Assembly (NCBI GenBank): GCA_006503475.1
Contig: RSEH01000182.1
Coordinates: 1 to 64,000, forward strand
Source of the DNA: Stentor roeselii
Taxonomy: Eukaryota > Ciliophora > Heterotrichea > Heterotrichida > Stentoridae
Direction: 5' to 3'
DNA length: 64,000 nucleotides
The notes under the pieces are model-generated. The model saw only the letters and a list, made by a program, of their open reading frames with translations. It had not been told where the DNA came from and made no database searches. Shown here in pieces: positions 18,165 through 28,347 of this stretch (within the stretch, counting starts at the first letter, position 1; every line of letters starts with the position of its first letter). The translations under genes were made by a program, and so were the position numbers.

Positions 18165-18638
18165 TTTGGATGGGTAGCTTGGGGGTTTTTTGGGTATTAT
18201 TGAGGGTTGAGGGTTTGGAGGAGGGGGTTGTTGTTTTGTGTCATTGATATCATTTAAAAAGGTAATTCATAGCAGCAGACCTTGAGCCTAGTATCTAAAG
18301 ATTATATAAAAACTATTTTAACTATTCCAGAACTTATCTTCTTTAATCCTAACTATTCGAATCTCAATATCTATCAATAAAATTTTCAGTAATTCATAAT
18401 ACGATGCTTTAATAATCAAACATGATCTAAAAATAATAATAAAACTAAACGACTTTATATAGTAATCCACCATAATTCCATAAATTTAATAGTGACTATA
18501 ATAAACCATTCCAAATCAAAAAAAAATCCAAGCCTCTATCTAACAATATCAACACAATAAACTCCAAAAAAATCCCAAATATTATTTTTATAACCCTAAG
18601 CAAACATTAAAAAATCCCATCAACTAACCTCACTAACA
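18165..18638. other. Intergenic spacer, 474 bp
   Basis: Between the start of the thioredoxin-fold gene and the stop of the LMBRD2-like gene, both minus strand. Positions 18170-18240 are G/T-rich on the plus strand, so C/A-rich on the coding strand just upstream of the thioredoxin gene. Positions 18520-18638 are G-poor on the plus strand. No open frame or structured RNA recognised. Confidence 0.5.
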
Positions 18639-20336
18639 TCAAGCCTTCCTAAACTGTAGATTATTCCTAACATCCTTGCTCATTTCAATTCCTCTATTAT
18701 TCGCAAGAAACTTGCGTTCCCTTTCATTCCGATTCCTAAGAACAATATTTTTCCCATCAGCGACTTTATCGGCAGTGACTTTCGTTCCAAGACTCAAGCT
18801 ATCCATTCCAAGAGCCGACATAAACTTTCCATAAACCTGAAAAAAGTTAAGAAAAGCAAAAACCAGCAAAAGCAACGGAAAAAAAGTTGCAAATTTGCTA
18901 CCAACAAGAGGAACAACATCAATAACCTGCATATATTCAGAGTAAACCGTATTTTTTACTTTCAAGAAAAGAAGAAAGTTGAGACAAAGAGGTGCTGTGA
19001 GCCTTGCAATGAAAAAAGCGCTCCAAACAAGGTTGCTAGGGTCTGTATGATTATTTCCATAAAGTCCGTACCACCCAGAGAGTTTCAAGTTGAAGAGTCC
19101 AAAGTAAGTGCACAAGATGATGTACATCAAAGGGACGACACAGTACAACTGTGTCAAAGTGATCCCATGTGCCGTTTTGAACAATAAGGGAAACACGCCG
19201 ACAGGCGTGTCTAAGAAAATAGTGCATTCCCCTAAAATCACTAAAACACTCAACACGAAAAACACAATAGCAAGGACTTTAAATAACACAGGCTTTGCCC
19301 TTGTAAGCCAAAACCATTCAACTACTTCGATTTGACGTGCAAGGACTCCTGACCTGCTTGACTGAAAGCTAAAAGCGACTCTTTTAAAAGGACTTTCACT
19401 TGCTGAGATCACGTCTTCCAAATCAAAAGCTTTTTGTAAAGACTCATCAAATCGGTACTTGGACCTTTGGTACTCTGAAAGGTGAGACTTTAAAGACTTG
19501 TGAAGTTCAACTAAAGTACTTTCAGTGATCTGGCCTAATTGAGAAGCGGCGTCTCTTGACAAGTGACTTTGCATTGCTCTTTGATGTTCAATCATTTCAA
19601 GTGGGCATAAAGAAAGTACGAAATTTAGATTTTCTTGAAGGTCAGAAGATTTTGGCAGTATGTAAGAAGCAGCGTTTAAAAGTTTGACAGTCTCGTCTAA
19701 AGAGTACTTCACTTCGATCATGTCTTCGCTTAGTCGATGGATGTTCATGTAAAGTGAGGAAAGTTGAGAGGTGTTGTTGCCTGACTTCCAGAATTGTCTG
19801 GGAATCTCGACTATACCGTAGCCTAGAAGAACGATTATCAAAAATAAACCCCAGCAGTTACTTAAAACCATCAAAAATACTGGAGTGCTTTGTAAGGTTA
19901 ACTTGTGGGATATGAATAGATACACTAGACAGATTATGCCTATTGTTCCTGTTATCAAAAAACCACGAATGTGTCTGAATAGAGAACCTTTTAGCTTTGA
20001 TCGCCATTCAAACTCACCGGCCATTTCAAATTCTTGGATTAGGGGTAATACGACCCTATCTAAAACTTACCAGCAAAGGCAAAACACACTCCAATAAACC
20101 AGATGCCACAAAACATTCAAAAATTCCTTTCTCTCTCTAACATCCTGTGACTCCTTCGAAAGGCTAAGAAAGATATCATAAGGAATAAGTACGATAAGTA
20201 CAAAAGCCGAGAAATACCCTAAAAACACAAAAACATAAACATAAACCGGAGTAATTTTCGAAGCATAATGCTGTATAATAAAAATCGTGAACAAAAACAC
20301 GACCAAAACACTGATCCACGTGAACCAGTTGATCAT
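18639..20336 (-). CDS. LMBR1-family multipass membrane protein (LMBRD2-like)
   Basis: Two exons joined across a 15-nt intron (20056-20070, GTAAGTTTTAGATAG) give 560 residues. Exon 1 has three hydrophobic spans (ISVLVVFLFTIFIIQHY, VYVFVFLGYFSAFVLIVLIP, VLWHLVYWSVFCLCW). The splice creates W|VVLPLIQEFEMAGEF, fitting the LMBR1 pattern W..VYW....WLLLP..Q.Y...G.F. Exon 2 adds further spans, a cytoplasmic helical loop (about 155-270) and a C-terminal set of four or more membrane helices. LMBRD2 proteins are linked to GPCR/beta-adrenergic signalling in animals and to lipid or endomembrane trafficking; the role in ciliates is unknown. Human LMBRD2 is about 695 residues, so this is shorter, mainly in the tail. 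The stop is TGA. Start codons of this gene and the next are only 31 bp apart. Confidence 0.9.
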
Positions 20337-20367
20337 TTATATTCCTCAACTATTCTAATCCATACAA

Positions 20368-21915
20368 ATGAGTTTCGCTCCAAAGAAGTCCAACCCGAGT
20401 GGGTCAATGTCCCGATCCAACTCATTCAAAGCTTCGAACCCTCCGACTCCGAAGCCTTCAGCGAAGTCATCATCAAAGCCGATGGCAGTTCGTAAGACTC
20501 CAGACCTGAACGACCCAATAATAAAGCGAATAGCTTTGTTAGAAGACGTGGTATCAAACTTGCAACTTCAACATGACACGTTTTTACCACTTCTTCAAAT
20601 AGTTGATAGAGTCGGTGATGTGCTCAACTTGGAGGAACAAGCGACTTACTTCATCAATTCTGCAAATGAACTTGAAGGACTCATCTCGAAGCAGTCTTTA
20701 AACGCGAGGGACTCAATTGAAAACACGGATAATATCATTATGCCTTCTTCTGTCTCTGAAGGGTCAGGACTCAGTTGTCGTAGTCTTCCAGAAATGCAGA
20801 ACTCTTTGGCTGACATCGAAGCCAGCATTCATTCAATGCTGGCAAAGAGAAAGGTCAACTTGAAGAAACAAGAAGTTCAATGTAAGGAAGAACTTCTTAA
20901 AATCATGCAGGAAATCGATGTTGAACTTCAAGAGGTAAAAAAAGAAGTCATTGACTTGCAAAGTGCATTGGTTTCTAGTGGGTTTAAAGAATTTGATGTA
21001 CTTGATGCGAAAGACCAGGAAATAAGGGGAAGGGTTAAAACTGGAATGAAGTTTATTGAAGTTGCATTGGAAGAACATGCCTTGTATGGAGGTAAAGGTG
21101 GAGATAACTGGCTTTTAGAAGAACTTAGTCATCGGGTTGATGAGGCAGTTAAAGAACTGAATGATTATCTTGATTATAAATATAGACAACTTGAAATTAA
21201 CTTCAAACAACAGTTTCAGTCGTTGAAGAACTCTTTTGATAAGATGAAGGAAGAAACTAGTCAAATTGAAGCAATTAAAAATACGGTTTTAAGGCCGAGT
21301 AAGGAAATTGTACAGCTTAGTGAAAAGTGCAGGAAAAATCTGGAAGTTTTAGAAAATATATTGGCTCATGAGTTTATTGCTATTCAGGATATTTGTATCA
21401 ATCTTAATGAAAATCTTATTGATCTTAATGAAAAGGCGAGAAATCTTGTTAAGGATCTGAAATGTGTTGAGGATGAAGAAAAAATTAAAGTTTTTGCTAA
21501 TGGGAAAGTAGAATTTGAACAGATGATTAAAGGATCTGCTGCTGAAATCAAGACTTTAGTGGAACTTGTGGATAGTTGTAATGTTAGTTGTCGGGCAGAG
21601 CTGTTGCGACTAGACGAAACAATATCCAGAATCGAAAAGTTAAAAACAACCATAGAAAGCACCGGAAGCAAGATAAAAATCGAAGACTTCCGAAGCAAGC
21701 AATTATCAATCCGTTCTAAAATCGAAGAAAACTCCAAAAAAATGGACCAAGAAGTAATCGACCTACAGCTTCGTCTCGAAGGTCTCTGGAAAGGTCTAAA
21801 CCACGAGACATCCCTAGGAATTGAAATGAATCCAAAAGACGAGTCAAACGAAAAGCCTTCTGAATCAGCAGACCAAGAACCTGACGGAATATCTTCAGAA
21901 CCAAAAGAAAACTAG
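20368..21915 (+). CDS. Coiled-coil protein with Ser/Pro-rich N-terminus
   Basis: A 515-residue protein starting MSFAPKKSNPSGSMSRSNSF. The first about 45 residues are Ser/Pro/Lys-rich and probably disordered, a head type also seen in striated-fibre (SF-assemblin-like) proteins. Residues about 50-480 are mostly helix with heptad-like Leu/Ile spacing, and a Glu/Ser-rich tail follows. No enzyme motif or membrane span. It is a structural or adaptor protein by composition; I cannot name a family. Its start lies 31 bp from the divergent LMBRD2-like gene, so the two must share a promoter region. The TFIIF-alpha-like gene follows after 37 bp. Confidence 0.8.
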   Translation: MSFAPKKSNPSGSMSRSNSFKASNPPTPKPSAKSSSKPMAVRKTPDLNDPIIKRIALLEDVVSNLQLQHDTFLPLLQIVDRVGDVLNLEEQATYFINSANELEGLISKQSLNARDSIENTDNIIMPSSVSEGSGLSCRSLPEMQNSLADIEASIHSMLAKRKVNLKKQEVQCKEELLKIMQEIDVELQEVKKEVIDLQSALVSSGFKEFDVLDAKDQEIRGRVKTGMKFIEVALEEHALYGGKGGDNWLLEELSHRVDEAVKELNDYLDYKYRQLEINFKQQFQSLKNSFDKMKEETSQIEAIKNTVLRPSKEIVQLSEKCRKNLEVLENILAHEFIAIQDICINLNENLIDLNEKARNLVKDLKCVEDEEKIKVFANGKVEFEQMIKGSAAEIKTLVELVDSCNVSCRAELLRLDETISRIEKLKTTIESTGSKIKIEDFRSKQLSIRSKIEENSKKMDQEVIDLQLRLEGLWKGLNHETSLGIEMNPKDESNEKPSESADQEPDGISSEPKEN

Positions 21916-21952
21916 TAAAAAATCTAAATATCTTAGTAATAAATTCCTATAA

Positions 21953-22936
21953 ATGAAAAAATATCCTTTTCGAGTCATTCCAAAAGCCTCCGGCAGCGAA
22001 GTAAACATTGCAAGACTTCTTCAACCTATTGACTTCTCTTCAAGCAAAGTCGAAATCGAGGAGGCCAAGACAATCACTGAAGAAAAAAAAGTTGAAGGCC
22101 CTATCAAGAGCTCTGTTCAAGTTTCAAGCAGAAAAATCATGAAAGATGAAAAAATCACGGAGTTTACTTTAAAAGCAAGTAAAAGTGATAAGGTTAAGAC
22201 TTGGCTTGGAAAAAGTGATGAGTCTGGAAAATATGCGATTTTGGTTCATGATGGAAATGAAGTCAAAATTGTACTTGCTGATCATTGGTATAAGTTTTCA
22301 CCTATTTTTCAAGGGGTTAATTTGGGAACTGAAAAATCGGTCGATATTGGACCGGTTAAGAGGCAGAAGGAAGAGGATGAGAGGAATAAGGAAATATTTG
22401 GAGAGGATAGTGAGGAAGATAAGCCAAAGAAGAAAAGACCTGTTAGGACTCGTAATGATGATGATGAATCTGCAAAAGAAGGAATAGATTTCGATGATGA
22501 GTTTACTGATGATGAAGAAGTTCTTGACGATGATGACAAAGAAAAATCAGAAGAGGCTGCAATAAAACACAATTTATCACTAAGTGGAAAAGAAATCCAG
22601 AAGTTTTTGATGACTGACAAAGGTGCAAGCGGCGACGAAAGTGGAAGCTCAAGTGATATCGGACTTAGTGAAGAAGAAAGCGACAAAGAAGGAATCAACA
22701 AGCAAGCCGTTATAAATGAACTTACTCGACTAGGACGATGTAAACTTGGTGAGTTAATTTCAGAATGCAAGAAAAAGTTCAAGAATGAAAACGACATGAT
22801 GCACACTTTATCCAACATCATCAAAGAAGTCGCAGTGATTTCAGGCACTGGTCAAAATGCAGATGTGATGCTTAAAGAAGAGTACAAACGAAGCATGCCT
22901 TCTTTTGGAGTCAGAATTCATTGGTTAGGAGATTAG
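21953..22936 (+). CDS. TFIIF alpha (RAP74)-like general transcription factor
   Basis: A 327-residue nuclear protein with the three-part layout of the large TFIIF subunit, which binds RNA polymerase II at initiation. The N-terminal part (about 60-120) has the beta-barrel signature ending DHWYKFSPIFQ, comparable with HNWYNFTP in RAP74. A middle region is highly acidic with the characteristic IDFDDEFTDDEEVLDDDD, comparable with RAP74 DYDEEFADDEE. The last about 80 residues form a winged-helix-like segment (INKQAVINELTRLGRCKLGEL). It is shorter than human RAP74 (517 residues), mainly in the linker. Recognition rests on these motifs and the order of parts, not on strong overall identity. It converges on the large membrane protein gene with 104 bp between stops. 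Confidence 0.82.
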   Translation: MKKYPFRVIPKASGSEVNIARLLQPIDFSSSKVEIEEAKTITEEKKVEGPIKSSVQVSSRKIMKDEKITEFTLKASKSDKVKTWLGKSDESGKYAILVHDGNEVKIVLADHWYKFSPIFQGVNLGTEKSVDIGPVKRQKEEDERNKEIFGEDSEEDKPKKKRPVRTRNDDDESAKEGIDFDDEFTDDEEVLDDDDKEKSEEAAIKHNLSLSGKEIQKFLMTDKGASGDESGSSSDIGLSEEESDKEGINKQAVINELTRLGRCKLGELISECKKKFKNENDMMHTLSNIIKEVAVISGTGQNADVMLKEEYKRSMPSFGVRIHWLGD

Positions 22937-23040
22937 TGAAGTTTTTATGTTTAGAATAGATAAGATGTTTTCACATATGAATTAAATGATGGTAAAAATT
23001 TATTTTAAAGTCTTATTGAAATAGTAATAATAATCTTTAC

Positions 23041-26000
23041 CTACTCATCATTCACTGAATTTGCAGGGTTTTTCGCAGTCCTTACTTCAGTCTCAGGGAC
23101 CACCTTTGCTCCTTCTTTAAGCTCTCGGCACTTTTTTCTTATTCTACTGACAGCCTTTCCTAAACAGTTGATCCAGTTCAAAACCCAAACAATTCCAATA
23201 AGCGAGACACAGATGTCTCCGATATGATCTGCAAGTTTATCAGAGCCGTTCATCAAACTAACAAAAATTAAGACTAGTACCAGAATAGTGACAGCTTCAT
23301 TTGTCAAGTGAAAAAAATGGTCGTATCGACTTTTGAAGCAATTTGAATATAATATGTAAAATAAGTTCTGATTAAAAGTTACAGATATTGAGAACATGAA
23401 GGAAAAAGAGAAAGAGAGTGATGGCACTTGGATTAAAGTCACACATATTGCTATTGTAAAGCGACGAATGAAGAATATCAGGTAAAATAAGGAGGTTTCG
23501 AAGGATTTTAGATTAAAGTCACTGAAAAATGAGGAATATTTTGTTTCGTAGATGGTGTAGGCTGTTGGGTTTATTATGAAATGTCTTCTGTAGATTATGT
23601 ATAGGAAAATGAAAAGTAGACAAACTTGACCTATCTGAATATTTATTACAATTGTGAAATAACTGACTATAAAATCAATCGCATAAAAAGGTGACTTAAA
23701 ATATCCCAAAGAAATGGAATACAAAGCACACAAATTCATCTCAAAAAACGTTTGTATCCAAAATCTTGTGAAAAGTGAATATTCCATATAATTCTTAATG
23801 AAAATCATAACCTGATAATTATCTATCAAGTATCCAGGCAATTTTTTAAAAGCCATATAAACCGCTGATAAAGTCAAAAAAGATACAAAAATCGGGCCAC
23901 CATTAATCAAAATACTTCTAGTTTTGAATCCATACATCAAAAAAGCTTCTTCAGAATAAATTCCATCATCATGATGAACCCTCTCAAAAATATTAGAAGT
24001 CAACTTCTGGACCCTAAGATTCCTCAAAAATGCAAGTAAATCATCTTCAATCTCCAAGTCAAACAAAGCGATACTCGCATAAATTTCCGCAAAATTCAAG
24101 AAATTAAAAATACAAGAATAGTCATTAGTGATAATACTGACAGCTAAAGAGCCCGCAGCTCCGATAATGACTCCATTTTTCGCAAGGTTTTCCTTTCTTT
24201 TAATTTCATGATGATCTTCAATGATAGCATTTTGAAATAAAGTGATTTCAAGCTGAATATTTTCAAGGTTGTAGCCTTGGATTGACTTGACTGATCCATG
24301 AAAGTAAATAATGATCTTTTGGCTTGAATATAAAATATCTGCTTCTTTGATCGTCAATTTGTACTCTGAACTTGAAATAAATGATAAAGAAAAAGAGAAG
24401 TTTTGTGATAAACTTTTCACTTCAAAGTCAGATTCGCTTAAGTTGGTTTCAAGAGGTCTTGAAAAAATCAAAGTGATCATATTTTTAAAGCTGATTGACG
24501 CTCTTACAAATAACTTTTCTTGTACTGTTGAGCAGAAACATTGAGAAATGTCTGATTTTAAATTATCACAAAAAACTTGTTGTGAATGTGATTCGTTTAA
24601 ACATGTGAAGCAAAGATCTTGGCAGGTCTGACATTCTGATGAAGATTCTGAATCAGATGAACAGTAACAATTGAACTCTGAGTAATTCTGAATGTTTTTG
24701 CATTGTAAACAGTTTTTTCCATCATTGTAAAAGCCTTGGATGCACTGACACTTTTCATTGAGAAGGGTTGAATTTTCATTCGCACAGAGAAGACAATCAG
24801 CTTCTAAAGCCCCGGAACAAGTTTTACAAGAAAGGCTGCAAGGCTCACAAGATGGAGAATTTAAGTAGCTTAGGTAAAAACCATCTAGACACTTGCATTG
24901 ACCTTCACTTAGACTCATTTTACTTGATATGCATGATGTGCAGTTCTCTTCACCTGATCCTGAACAAGTTTTGCATATTTCTGAACATTTTTTGCATTTT
25001 AGTTCTTCTATGTGGAAACCGGATAAACATTTTGAACAGGTTAACTCGATGCACTTTATGCAGGGATTTGGACATTCACAGTCCTGGGTGTTGCTGGGGT
25101 AGGTGTTTTGTGGGCAGAGACAAGTTTCTGAGGAGGAGCAAGTTTCGCACTTTTCAATTTCTGAGCATTCTGAACAGTTTTCTGGGCAGGACTGGCAGAG
25201 GTTGTTTACTAGATTGTAATAAAACCCTTCATTACAACTACATCCGTTTTCTGATGGACTTGAATTGTTTAAAACACATTCAAGACAATTTGAATAACTG
25301 ATGCAAGACAAACAGTCATCATGACATTGAACACAACTCGACGAATCATTAAAAAATCCATAAAGACATTCACATCCAATATCAGAAGCAATTGAGTTCG
25401 GATAATAACATTCATTACATTTCAAGTCTTCCGAGCATGTCTTGCAGTCACTATGACATTGAACACACAGACCACTCGTAGTATCATTAAAATAACCTTC
25501 AATGCATGAGCATCCAACCTGATCAGGTTCCGCATTTGAATCAACACAAGTAATACAAACAAGAGACTGACTACAAGACTCGCAATGTTCATGACAGTTC
25601 TGACAAGAATTCTCATCCAAATAAGTGGAATCAGGACATTTACATCCAACAGTATCAGGAATGGCATTTGTCACCTTGCATGTCAAACACGTTTCAGGTC
25701 CTTCACATGTTGCGCAGTTTGAATGGCATTCTAAACAGGCAGTCGAAGAAGTTCCTATTTCAGTTATATTGTAAAAACCTTCTTTACAGACACATCCTGA
25801 TGGATCTGCTGCCTCTGCGTTTGGGTCTTTACAGGTTTTGCACTTTAAATAGGTTTTACATGAGTCGCACTCAGGGAAACATTTACAGAACTTTAAAGAG
25901 TCGATGAATTCTATTGAGTTAAATTCGCAGTCTAGCTCGTCGAGACATGAGATTTGGTTTGTACAGCCGAAGTTTGAGCAACTACATTGAGTTCCGTTTG

Positions 26001-26811
26001 CACTTTGATCGATGCTTGAAGAGGTTGGCAGACAATAATCAACATTACCAATTAAAATTCCAGGATTACATCCATCTACACAGGTAGAAAAGTAGCAGTT
26101 AACAGTATCCGATGAAAGATAAGTATCAGGATTTTCATACGAGTCAAAAAGCAAAAAATTCCAAAGAAAGTATTTAAAAGTGCTAGTTACATCAAGAAGT
26201 GGGTAAAGAGCCCCAAGTTCCATTTCAAAGATGCTTCCTCCTTCACTGTATTCTTGATTTAATGAGTACTTTGATTTCGTCTTGGCTGATATTCCCACAG
26301 TGCCCTCTTGTCCTTGAACTCGAAACCAAATCAACTCCCAGGATGACTTTGAAAGACTTGCCTGACCTTGGCTTGATAGAGTGAAACTTGTTGGGAAACT
26401 CATTGGAGAAAGCAAGATTTGACAGGGGGATTTGTTTAGAAATATTGTTAGACGGTTTGCTGACCCTTGCTTGATTCGACGAAAGAAGTAAATGTTTGAA
26501 GAGAGGTCTGAGCAATCAAGAGTCATCATTGCCCAGAACATGATGGTTAAGGTTTTGGATAGGGTGATGGGAGTAGAAATAACATCATTTGGTGGAAGTA
26601 AAACCTTTTGTGTGCTATCACTAAAAAATATTCCTCGATCACTTGAAATAACATCTAAATTTGATGTATTCGAATCCTCTCCATTAACAGCATGGTTGAA
26701 GTTTCCAGAGTAATCAAAAAAAATCTGCCCATAATTCCTGGAGTACCGATATTCAACCACCTTCGAAGCCCAAACAACGCAAAAAAATCCCGAAAAAAGG
26801 TAAAAAGCCAT
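23041..26811 (-). CDS. Large cysteine-rich multipass cell-surface protein
   Basis: A 1256-residue single-exon protein. It has a signal peptide (MAFYLFSGFFCVVWA), a LamG/concanavalin-like domain (about 20-230), then a long cysteine-rich ectodomain (about 240-760) of repeated furin-like/growth-factor-receptor modules with the recurring pattern C..C...C..C...GC.C..G(F/Y). A linker with beta-strand character follows, then several membrane helices (about 880-1230, for example VCLLFIFLYIIYRRHF), and a short polar tail. This is the architecture of a large ciliate family of surface proteins of unknown ligand, sometimes annotated as insulin-like growth-factor-binding-domain proteins. It may act in contact sensing or adhesion, but no enzymatic domain shows what it signals. 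The nucleoside hydrolase gene lies 23 bp upstream on the same strand. Confidence 0.88.
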   Translation of the reverse strand: MAFYLFSGFFCVVWASKVVEYRYSRNYGQIFFDYSGNFNHAVNGEDSNTSNLDVISSDRGIFFSDSTQKVLLPPNDVISTPITLSKTLTIMFWAMMTLDCSDLSSNIYFFRRIKQGSANRLTIFLNKSPCQILLSPMSFPTSFTLSSQGQASLSKSSWELIWFRVQGQEGTVGISAKTKSKYSLNQEYSEGGSIFEMELGALYPLLDVTSTFKYFLWNFLLFDSYENPDTYLSSDTVNCYFSTCVDGCNPGILIGNVDYCLPTSSSIDQSANGTQCSCSNFGCTNQISCLDELDCEFNSIEFIDSLKFCKCFPECDSCKTYLKCKTCKDPNAEAADPSGCVCKEGFYNITEIGTSSTACLECHSNCATCEGPETCLTCKVTNAIPDTVGCKCPDSTYLDENSCQNCHEHCESCSQSLVCITCVDSNAEPDQVGCSCIEGYFNDTTSGLCVQCHSDCKTCSEDLKCNECYYPNSIASDIGCECLYGFFNDSSSCVQCHDDCLSCISYSNCLECVLNNSSPSENGCSCNEGFYYNLVNNLCQSCPENCSECSEIEKCETCSSSETCLCPQNTYPSNTQDCECPNPCIKCIELTCSKCLSGFHIEELKCKKCSEICKTCSGSGEENCTSCISSKMSLSEGQCKCLDGFYLSYLNSPSCEPCSLSCKTCSGALEADCLLCANENSTLLNEKCQCIQGFYNDGKNCLQCKNIQNYSEFNCYCSSDSESSSECQTCQDLCFTCLNESHSQQVFCDNLKSDISQCFCSTVQEKLFVRASISFKNMITLIFSRPLETNLSESDFEVKSLSQNFSFSLSFISSSEYKLTIKEADILYSSQKIIIYFHGSVKSIQGYNLENIQLEITLFQNAIIEDHHEIKRKENLAKNGVIIGAAGSLAVSIITNDYSCIFNFLNFAEIYASIALFDLEIEDDLLAFLRNLRVQKLTSNIFERVHHDDGIYSEEAFLMYGFKTRSILINGGPIFVSFLTLSAVYMAFKKLPGYLIDNYQVMIFIKNYMEYSLFTRFWIQTFFEMNLCALYSISLGYFKSPFYAIDFIVSYFTIVINIQIGQVCLLFIFLYIIYRRHFIINPTAYTIYETKYSSFFSDFNLKSFETSLFYLIFFIRRFTIAICVTLIQVPSLSFSFSFMFSISVTFNQNLFYILYSNCFKSRYDHFFHLTNEAVTILVLVLIFVSLMNGSDKLADHIGDICVSLIGIVWVLNWINCLGKAVSRIRKKCRELKEGAKVVPETEVRTAKNPANSVNDE

Positions 26812-26834
26812 TCAAAATAATATCCCAAAAAAAA

Positions 26835-27740
26835 CTAATCCTTAATAAGTTCAATAATCATTTGTTTAAACCTCTCAGCATCAACCCTTCTAATAATTTT
26901 CATTCGTTTCAAGCTGGAATCTCTTAAACTGATTTCATCTCTCATGATCACAGTGTGACCTCTGGAGTACTTTCCATACAACTCAACGACTACCGGGTAT
27001 TCATCAACTTCTAAAGCAATGCTCGGGTCAATAGCGACAGCGGCGGCGACACCATCACAGAAGGCAGTCATGTTATTTCCGATTTCCCAGAAAAACTTCG
27101 ATCTAGGCCCGCCTTCTTTAAATATTTCGAAAAACTCTTTTGAAAGACTTATTTCTTGTCGATTTGTAGATTCCCAAGGAGTCATTATCAGGTGAGGACA
27201 TCTTTCGAATACTATCGCTGCTGCTTCTGGGTCTGTGAATATGTTGAACTCTGCGAGAGTTGTTATGTTTCCTATTGCTTCTAAGGTTCCTCCCATTATT
27301 TCAACACGGCTGAAGGAGAGACTTTGGTCTATGCAAAATGCCAGAGCTAAGTTGGTGAGAGGGCCGAGACACATTATGTTTATGCCTGGGGTTTCTAAAG
27401 CCAATCGAACAATAGCATTCGCTGCAGTTTCATTTGAGGTACTTCTACCAAAGTCTTCTATTTCCAAATGCGTACTCCAGTATCCATTAAGCCCGTCTTC
27501 GCCGTGGTACTCAGGGCAATAACAATTCTGATTAAGAATAGGCCTTTTAGCTCCTCGATAGATAGGAATATCCTTTCCACAAACCCTAAGAATTTCCTTC
27601 ACATTCCTAAAAACATTATCCTCACAAGTATTCCCAGAAACAGTGGTGATAGCAACAACCTCTAATTTCGAAGCTAAAGCAAGCATGATAGCTCCAGCAT
27701 CATCAACACCAGCATCAGTGTCTATGATCCACTTATTCAT
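26835..27740 (-). CDS. Inosine-uridine preferring nucleoside hydrolase
   Basis: A 301-residue member of the IUNH family, which cleaves the N-glycosidic bond of ribonucleosides to give free base and ribose in purine and pyrimidine salvage. The N-terminal calcium-binding signature is intact: IIDTDAGVDDAGAIMLAL (Asp residues at 7-14). Further family marks are ITTVSGNT, the IMCLGPLTNLALA motif, GNITTLAEFNIFTDPEAAAIVF (family N.F.DPEAA) and the late active-site segment FCDGVAAAVAIDP, which corresponds to HD.....A..DP with Cys-Asp instead of His-Asp. That His is an active-site residue in classical IUNH enzymes, so specificity may be altered. Length is normal (about 310). No signal peptide, so cytosolic. 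Divergent to the PUB-like gene with 109 bp between starts. Confidence 0.93.
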   Translation of the reverse strand: MNKWIIDTDAGVDDAGAIMLALASKLEVVAITTVSGNTCEDNVFRNVKEILRVCGKDIPIYRGAKRPILNQNCYCPEYHGEDGLNGYWSTHLEIEDFGRSTSNETAANAIVRLALETPGINIMCLGPLTNLALAFCIDQSLSFSRVEIMGGTLEAIGNITTLAEFNIFTDPEAAAIVFERCPHLIMTPWESTNRQEISLSKEFFEIFKEGGPRSKFFWEIGNNMTAFCDGVAAAVAIDPSIALEVDEYPVVVELYGKYSRGHTVIMRDEISLRDSSLKRMKIIRRVDAERFKQMIIELIKD

Positions 27741-27849
27741 TACAAATAACTTTTAAAAAAAAACAGCTATAAATTACCTTAAATTCCTTTAATTTAGAAA
27801 ATTTTTTCTAATATGATTTTCTAATTCAGGTATAAATCATCCATTATTT

Positions 27850-28347
27850 ATGGGCTGTGGCAGTACTCGTTCGAATTCATCACCTAAAATGAACCTTTCA
27901 ACAACTCTTTCAAAAACAGATATTTCTTCTTCTATATACTCGCAAGCCTCTCTTAGAAGGAAAAGTTACATCGTTCCAAGGGCTTCCAAAGACTTTTGGG
28001 GAACCAACCCGTATTACGTCGTCAGTAACAGACTCAATCATTTGAGTTATGAGGTTAAAAGTCCTTTTGAATTTCAAAAGATTTTAACCAGCATCAAAAG
28101 GATTTTAAATGAAACTGCGGAAGACTTTGAGGATGAAAAAATCGTTAAAGTTGATGATTTTGCTGTTAAGTGGATTGGAAAATATGAAAATTCGGTAATG
28201 CTTTTGAAAAGTATCGGGTTTGATGTGGAAGGGAAATGTTTAAAAGTCATTAGAGATGTTTCTAGGATGCATCTTTTGAATAGGGTCAAGGAAATCTCGT
28301 ATTTTTTCAGAAAAACTAGTGAATTGGGTAGTCTGGCGATTAGTTAA
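27850..28347 (+). CDS. Putatively myristoylated PUB-domain-like protein
   Basis: A 165-residue protein starting MGCGSTRSNSSPK: Gly2 and Cys3 with Ser near position 6 form a credible N-myristoylation plus palmitoylation signal, suggesting membrane tethering. After a Ser-rich stretch, residues about 75-140 resemble a PUB/PUG domain: FQKILTSIKRILNETAEDF ... KIVKVDDFAVKWIGKYENSV followed by LLKSIGFDVEG. PUB domains bind the C-terminus of the p97/Cdc48 ATPase. The helix pattern and the closing LL..(I/L)GF motif are the basis; identity is modest, so this is a tentative domain call. Nothing else in the neighbourhood points to p97. Confidence 0.6.
   Translation: MGCGSTRSNSSPKMNLSTTLSKTDISSSIYSQASLRRKSYIVPRASKDFWGTNPYYVVSNRLNHLSYEVKSPFEFQKILTSIKRILNETAEDFEDEKIVKVDDFAVKWIGKYENSVMLLKSIGFDVEGKCLKVIRDVSRMHLLNRVKEISYFFRKTSELGSLAIS

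Noticed and set aside
18170-18245. G-rich tract as a telomere-like or internal telomeric repeat
   Set aside because: The repeats (GGGTATT, GGGTTGA, GGGTTTGG) are irregular and do not show the regular heterotrich unit; it fits the general G/C-skewed leader pattern.
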